Shown here in pieces: positions 13,083 through 16,176 of a stretch of 16,176 nt of DNA. The position numbers were made by a program, and so were the translations under genes. Location: the NCBI GenBank assembly GCA_036374175.1, contig DASUUH010000093.1, positions 1 to 16,176 of the forward strand, read 5' to 3'. Position 1 is the stretch's first letter. Each line of letters opens with the position of its first letter. Origin of the DNA: JASLBX01 sp036374175. GTDB taxonomy: Bacteria; Actinomycetota; Actinomycetes; Jiangellales; Jiangellaceae. The notes below the pieces were generated by a model. The model did no database searches. It saw nothing but the letters and a program-made list of their open reading frames with translations, and was not told the origin of the DNA.

Positions 13083-14242
13083 GATCGTCCCACCTTCTTT
13101 GCCGTTCTCGAGCCGGGCGGCCAGCCGAACCCGAATGACGGCAACCTGAAGAACCTGCACTGGGGAAAGGAGTTCCACACCGACCGCGACGCTCGCACCT
13201 TCTCGGTCGACTCCGCCGGGACGATCACTTCCGGACCGTCCGGCCACGTGCTGAACAACGACAAGATCCAGCTCTCGCCGTTCGCCGACACCGGCAACCC
13301 GGGCGGGGTCTACATCCTCGCCATCTGCTCGCTGGACCGGGTCGGCACCGACGGCCAGGTCTCGCCGCGCGACTGCAAGTACGACGCGTTCAAGGTTCGC
13401 GAGGGCAAGGACGAGGAGCCGCCACCGCCGCTCATCACGCTCAGCGGCATAAAGTACTACGACGCGAACACCAACGGCCAGTGGGACGCTGGTGAGCCGG
13501 GCCTTTCGAACTGGCCCATCGACTACACCAACGGCCAGTCCGGAACGCTGTTCACCGACGCCAACGGCAACTTCACGCTGGCCCCAGTGCTGGCGGACGA
13601 GATCTACACGCTCGCCGAGCAGCAGGCCAACGCGCCGTGGTTCCAGACGGGCAACACGGTCAACCAGACCGCCCCGCCGGGGATCGTCTCGCTGTCCAAC
13701 TTCATCTACACCGCTGATCTGACCGGCATCACCCAGAACACCGACGTCACCGGGCTCAACTTCGGCAACGTGTGCGTGGTGCCATTCGACGGGCGGACGC
13801 CGGGCTTCTGGCAGAACCCCAACGGCCAGGCGCTGATTGACGCGTCCGACCTGCAGGTGCTGCGTGACCTGCACCTGGTCTGGCCGGACGGAAGTGCGTT
13901 CGACCCGTTGGACAAGAGCGAGTTGATCGCGTTCAACTCTGACTCGGATGCGCAGAACATGGCCAGCCAGCTGTCGTGGCACCTCGCGGCCGTGGTGCTG
14001 AACGTCCGACACGGCTTCGTCGACGGCAACGCGGTGATCTTCGGTGACGGCCGTACCGTCAACCAGCTGATCGCCGACGCCGACGCGTCGCTCGCGGCCA
14101 ACCCCGTGACGACGGACGGTCACCCGGAGCGTGCCGTGTAGACGGCACTGAAGAACCTGTTGGCGAGCATCAACGAGGGGACGTCCGGCTCCGTGCCGTC
14201 GACCCTGAGCAGTGCCCGACACCGGTGTTCCCGACTGAGTAA
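13083..14242 (+). pseudogene. Secreted/surface SdrD-B-like protein, 5'-truncated with amber and frameshift
   Basis: From 13083 the open frame reads FFAVLEPGGQPNPNDGNLKN, then SGHVLNNDKIQLSPFADTGN, PGGVYILAICSLD and SPRDCKYDAFKV. Next comes an SdrD-B-like Ig module (LSGIKYYDANTNGQWDAGEP, then LFTDANGNFTL) and a TPGFWQN domain to HGFVDGNAV. Relatives start with a signal peptide and an N-terminal segment; here an in-frame TGA at 13080-13082 directly precedes the homology and no ATG follows, so the 5' end is gone. An in-frame TAG at 14139-14141 sits where PERAV(Q)TALKNLLASINEG would read through (CAG to TAG). After a further shift near 14200 the usual C-terminus CPTPVFPTE ends at TAA 14240-14242. 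The longest uninterrupted frame with a start codon is GTG 13248-14141. It has no working export signal. Confidence 0.72.
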
Positions 14243-14265
14243 GCACACACTCCTGTAACCAAGCC

Positions 14266-14301
14266 GAGAGCTGGCGCCCGCTGAGCCGGGCGCCAGCTCT
14301 C
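14266..14301 (+). terminator. Strong hairpin terminator
   Basis: A perfect 15-bp stem GAGAGCTGGCGCCCG / CGGGCGCCAGCTCTC with loop CTGAGC lies 24 bases after the pseudogene's old TAA. There is no long T run, as is usual in actinobacteria. It separates the surface-protein pseudogene from lhgO. Confidence 0.85.
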
Positions 14302-14378
14302 CGCATTTCAGCAGAGTCATTTGTGTCAGCGGTCATCGTTGCGACCATTTCTGCTGGCCAACATGAAAGGCTCGTGGC

Positions 14379-15578
14379 GTGGCTGATGAAGTGGTCGGCA
14401 TTGTCGGAGCAGGCATTCTGGGCCTCGCGATCGGCCGGGAGATAAGCCGAAGACGGCCGGGTACGCGTGTGCTCGTCCTGGAGAAGGAACACAGCGTCGC
14501 ACTGCACCAGACCGGCCACAACTCCGGGGTCGTTCATGCGGGCATCTATTACCAGCCGGGCAGTCTCAAGGCCCGGTTGTGCACCAGAGGTGCCGCGATG
14601 TTGCGCGAGTACTGCGCCGACCGCGGACTGCCGTACGACGAGTGCGGCAAGCTCGTCGTGGCGGTCGGTGAGGAAGAGGTGCCACGACTGGATGCCCTGT
14701 ACGCCCGAGCTCGCGCGAACGCGGTACCCGGCCTACGCCGAGTTGGCCTAGCTGAGATCCGCGACTTCGAGCCGCACGCCGCTGGGCTCGCGGCCCTGCA
14801 CTCGCCGCGCACGGCGATCACCGACTTCATCCGTATCGCTGAGTCCTTCGCTGACGACATAACCGCATCGGGCGGCGCTGTGCGGCTCGGGTTCAGGGTC
14901 ACTGGCATCAACAAGGATGCTTCGAAGATCCGGGTTACCTCCACTCAGGACGTGGTTGAGGTCGATCAACTTATCCTGTGCGCCGGCCTTCAGTCCGACC
15001 TTGTCGCCCGGCTGGCAGGGGACGATCCCCAGCCGCGGATCGTCCCGTTCCGCGGTGAGTACATGCGCGTCGCAGCGGACAAGGCCGACATGGTGCGCGG
15101 CCTCATCTATCCCGTGCCGGATCCGCAGTACCCCTTCCTGGGCGTTCACTTCACTCGTCGCATATCGGGCGAAGTCGAGGTCGGACCCAACGCAGTGCTG
15201 GCGCTCGCGAGAGAGGGTTACCGCCGCTCTGACGTCCGCCTGTCGGATCTTCGCGCGACCCTTGCCTGGCCGGGAACGTGGCGGATGGCTCGGCGGCATT
15301 GGCGTACCGGGCTGGGAGAGCTCCGTGGGTCGCTCTCCAGGCGGTCCTATATGAAGTTCGCGCAACGCTACGTGCCCGACATCGGCGCCGGTGACGTCGC
15401 CCGTAGCGGTTCAGGTGTGCGAGCTCAGGCGCTTGATCGTGACGGTGCGCTCGTCGACGACTTCCGCATCCACCGCCTCGGACCGGTCACGGCGATCCGC
15501 AACGCCCCATCACCGGCGGCGACCTCGTGTATGGCCATCGCGGAATACGTCGTGGACGAGATCTACGCCGGCGCCTGA
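14379..15578 (+). CDS. lhgO: L-2-hydroxyglutarate oxidase
   Basis: An FAD enzyme that oxidises L-2-hydroxyglutarate to 2-oxoglutarate, a metabolite-repair step. The 399 residues match the family length. Landmarks are the FAD fold VGIVGAGILGLAIGREI (GxGxxG at 10-15), LVLEKE (32-37), the signature HQTGHNSGVVHAGIYY (43-58), CGKLVVA, ITDFIRIAESFADDI, the second FAD contact LILCAGLQSD and the substrate-side PFRGEY (around 225-230), then FLGVHFTRRISGEVEVGPNA. The C-terminus RNAPSPAATSCMAIAEYVVDEI is the usual FAD-closing segment. The GTG at 14379 is chosen for the Rossmann strand position and a GAAAGG ribosome site eight bases upstream. It stands alone after a strong terminator, and no D-2HG or GABA genes adjoin it. 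Confidence 0.9.
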   Translation: MADEVVGIVGAGILGLAIGREISRRRPGTRVLVLEKEHSVALHQTGHNSGVVHAGIYYQPGSLKARLCTRGAAMLREYCADRGLPYDECGKLVVAVGEEEVPRLDALYARARANAVPGLRRVGLAEIRDFEPHAAGLAALHSPRTAITDFIRIAESFADDITASGGAVRLGFRVTGINKDASKIRVTSTQDVVEVDQLILCAGLQSDLVARLAGDDPQPRIVPFRGEYMRVAADKADMVRGLIYPVPDPQYPFLGVHFTRRISGEVEVGPNAVLALAREGYRRSDVRLSDLRATLAWPGTWRMARRHWRTGLGELRGSLSRRSYMKFAQRYVPDIGAGDVARSGSGVRAQALDRDGALVDDFRIHRLGPVTAIRNAPSPAATSCMAIAEYVVDEIYAGA

Positions 15579-15659
15579 GGTAGTCGACTTCATCCTCGAG
15601 AACCTCGGCTACGGCGCTGCCCCCTTCCCAGCCTCGCTGCCGGGGCGGACTCCACCGGC

Positions 15660-16176
15660 CTAGAACGGGAAGTCTTGGTCGGGGTCGAAGATCACGGTCG
15701 GCTTCGGGTCGGGTTCTGGTTCATTCCGCGGTGCTCTTGTGGGCGCGGGTGGCAGGGTCTGTGGCTCGCAGTTGCAGGGTGCGTCGCACTGACAAGGTTC
15801 CGGTCGGTTGGTCCATATGTAGGGCTTTACCGGCTCGTCCAGTCGCCGTTCGTCGTCTGGGTAGGGTTCGGGGGCGGTCGGGATGACGGGGGGTCGTCGT
15901 GACTGGTACTGGTGCCCGAGTGGGCTGGTCCATATGGTGAGTGCTGGTTCGGGCTGGTGTATGGCCCAGTGGCCTTCGTCTTTGAGCCGGTGGTCGTGCC
16001 GGCATGGTGTGGACAGGTTGACCCCGATGGTCGCCCCGCCTTGGGCGTAGCCGACGCGGTGGTCTTGGTCGGTGGTGCGGGCCGGGGCTCGGCAGCATGG
16101 GTGGACACATTGCCGGTCGCGCAGCTGGATCCACCGTCGCAGGGCCGATGCCGGGGTTCGCCGGGTGGTGTTGTTG
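15660..16176 (-). CDS. DUF222/13E12-type HNH endonuclease, C-terminal part, cut by the window edge
   Basis: The minus strand is open from the window end to the TAG at 15660-15662 (171 codons) with no start inside, so this is the C-terminal part of a longer protein. It encodes ASALRRWIQLRDRQCVHPCC, then RAPARTTDQDHRVGYAQGGA and GVNLSTPCRHDHRLKDEGHW, the HNH zinc-finger nuclease module of DUF222 (REP13E12) proteins. The metal-binding DH, N and HxH residues are intact. The tail is proline rich with an unusual CQCDAPCNC cluster and ends DPDQDFPF. Such genes are common and often multi-copy in actinomycetes, and their cellular role is poorly defined. Convergent with lhgO, 81 bases apart. Confidence 0.85.
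   Translation of the reverse strand, partial: NNTTRRTPASALRRWIQLRDRQCVHPCCRAPARTTDQDHRVGYAQGGATIGVNLSTPCRHDHRLKDEGHWAIHQPEPALTIWTSPLGHQYQSRRPPVIPTAPEPYPDDERRLDEPVKPYIWTNRPEPCQCDAPCNCEPQTLPPAPTRAPRNEPEPDPKPTVIFDPDQDFPF

Noticed and set aside
13065..14537. 490-codon minus-strand open frame
   Set aside because: Antisense to the SdrD-B-like pseudogene, whose plus-strand reading has clear repeats and family motifs.

Overview
The window is high-GC DNA from an actinomycete (Actinomycetota). Signs are strong G/C at third codon positions, GTG starts, a MEDS-STAS/GHKL signalling pair, a DUF222-type HNH endonuclease, and several genes whose -10 hexamer lies 6-8 bases before the start codon (leaderless style). 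The genus cannot be fixed from the sequence.

Left part (1-6131): accessory and housekeeping genes with much decay. There is a partial hypothetical gene at the edge, a truncated DUF5946 gene, a small conserved hypothetical gene, a D-amino-acid oxidase, a dihydrofolate-reductase-family gene broken by one frameshift, a MEDS-STAS sensor overlapping a GHKL (RsbW-like) ATP-binding gene, and two tandem paralogous hypothetical genes. It ends with a frameshifted second copy of the family seen at the left edge.

Middle (6399-9233, minus strand): a two-gene defence operon. It is a DUF4365 nuclease fused to a C-terminal APAZ-like region, followed with a 4-base ATGA overlap by a short, catalytically dead prokaryotic Argonaute. 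This is the SPARDA (DREN-APAZ + short pAgo) architecture and the most interesting system here. The nuclease gene carries an apparent one-base frameshift at a C4 run, so the system may be off, or the base may be an assembly error.

Island end (9358-12974): a decayed DUF1990 remnant, about 850 bases of gene-poor DNA with two hairpins, then on the minus strand a truncated PIN toxin, its HTH antitoxin (ATGA overlap), a tyrosine recombinase with a cysteine-rich insert, and a tRNA with CAT anticodon (probably tRNA-Ile2). The integrase starts 95 bases past the 3' end of the tRNA. This is the classic end of an element integrated at a tRNA gene, so the genes to its left, possibly including the Argonaute operon, are candidate cargo. 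The other attachment site was not found in the window.

Right flank (13083-16176): a surface/secreted SdrD-B-like gene that has lost its 5' end and carries an amber codon and a 3' frameshift, a strong 15-bp stem terminator, L-2-hydroxyglutarate oxidase, and the C-terminal HNH part of a DUF222-family endonuclease running off the right edge.
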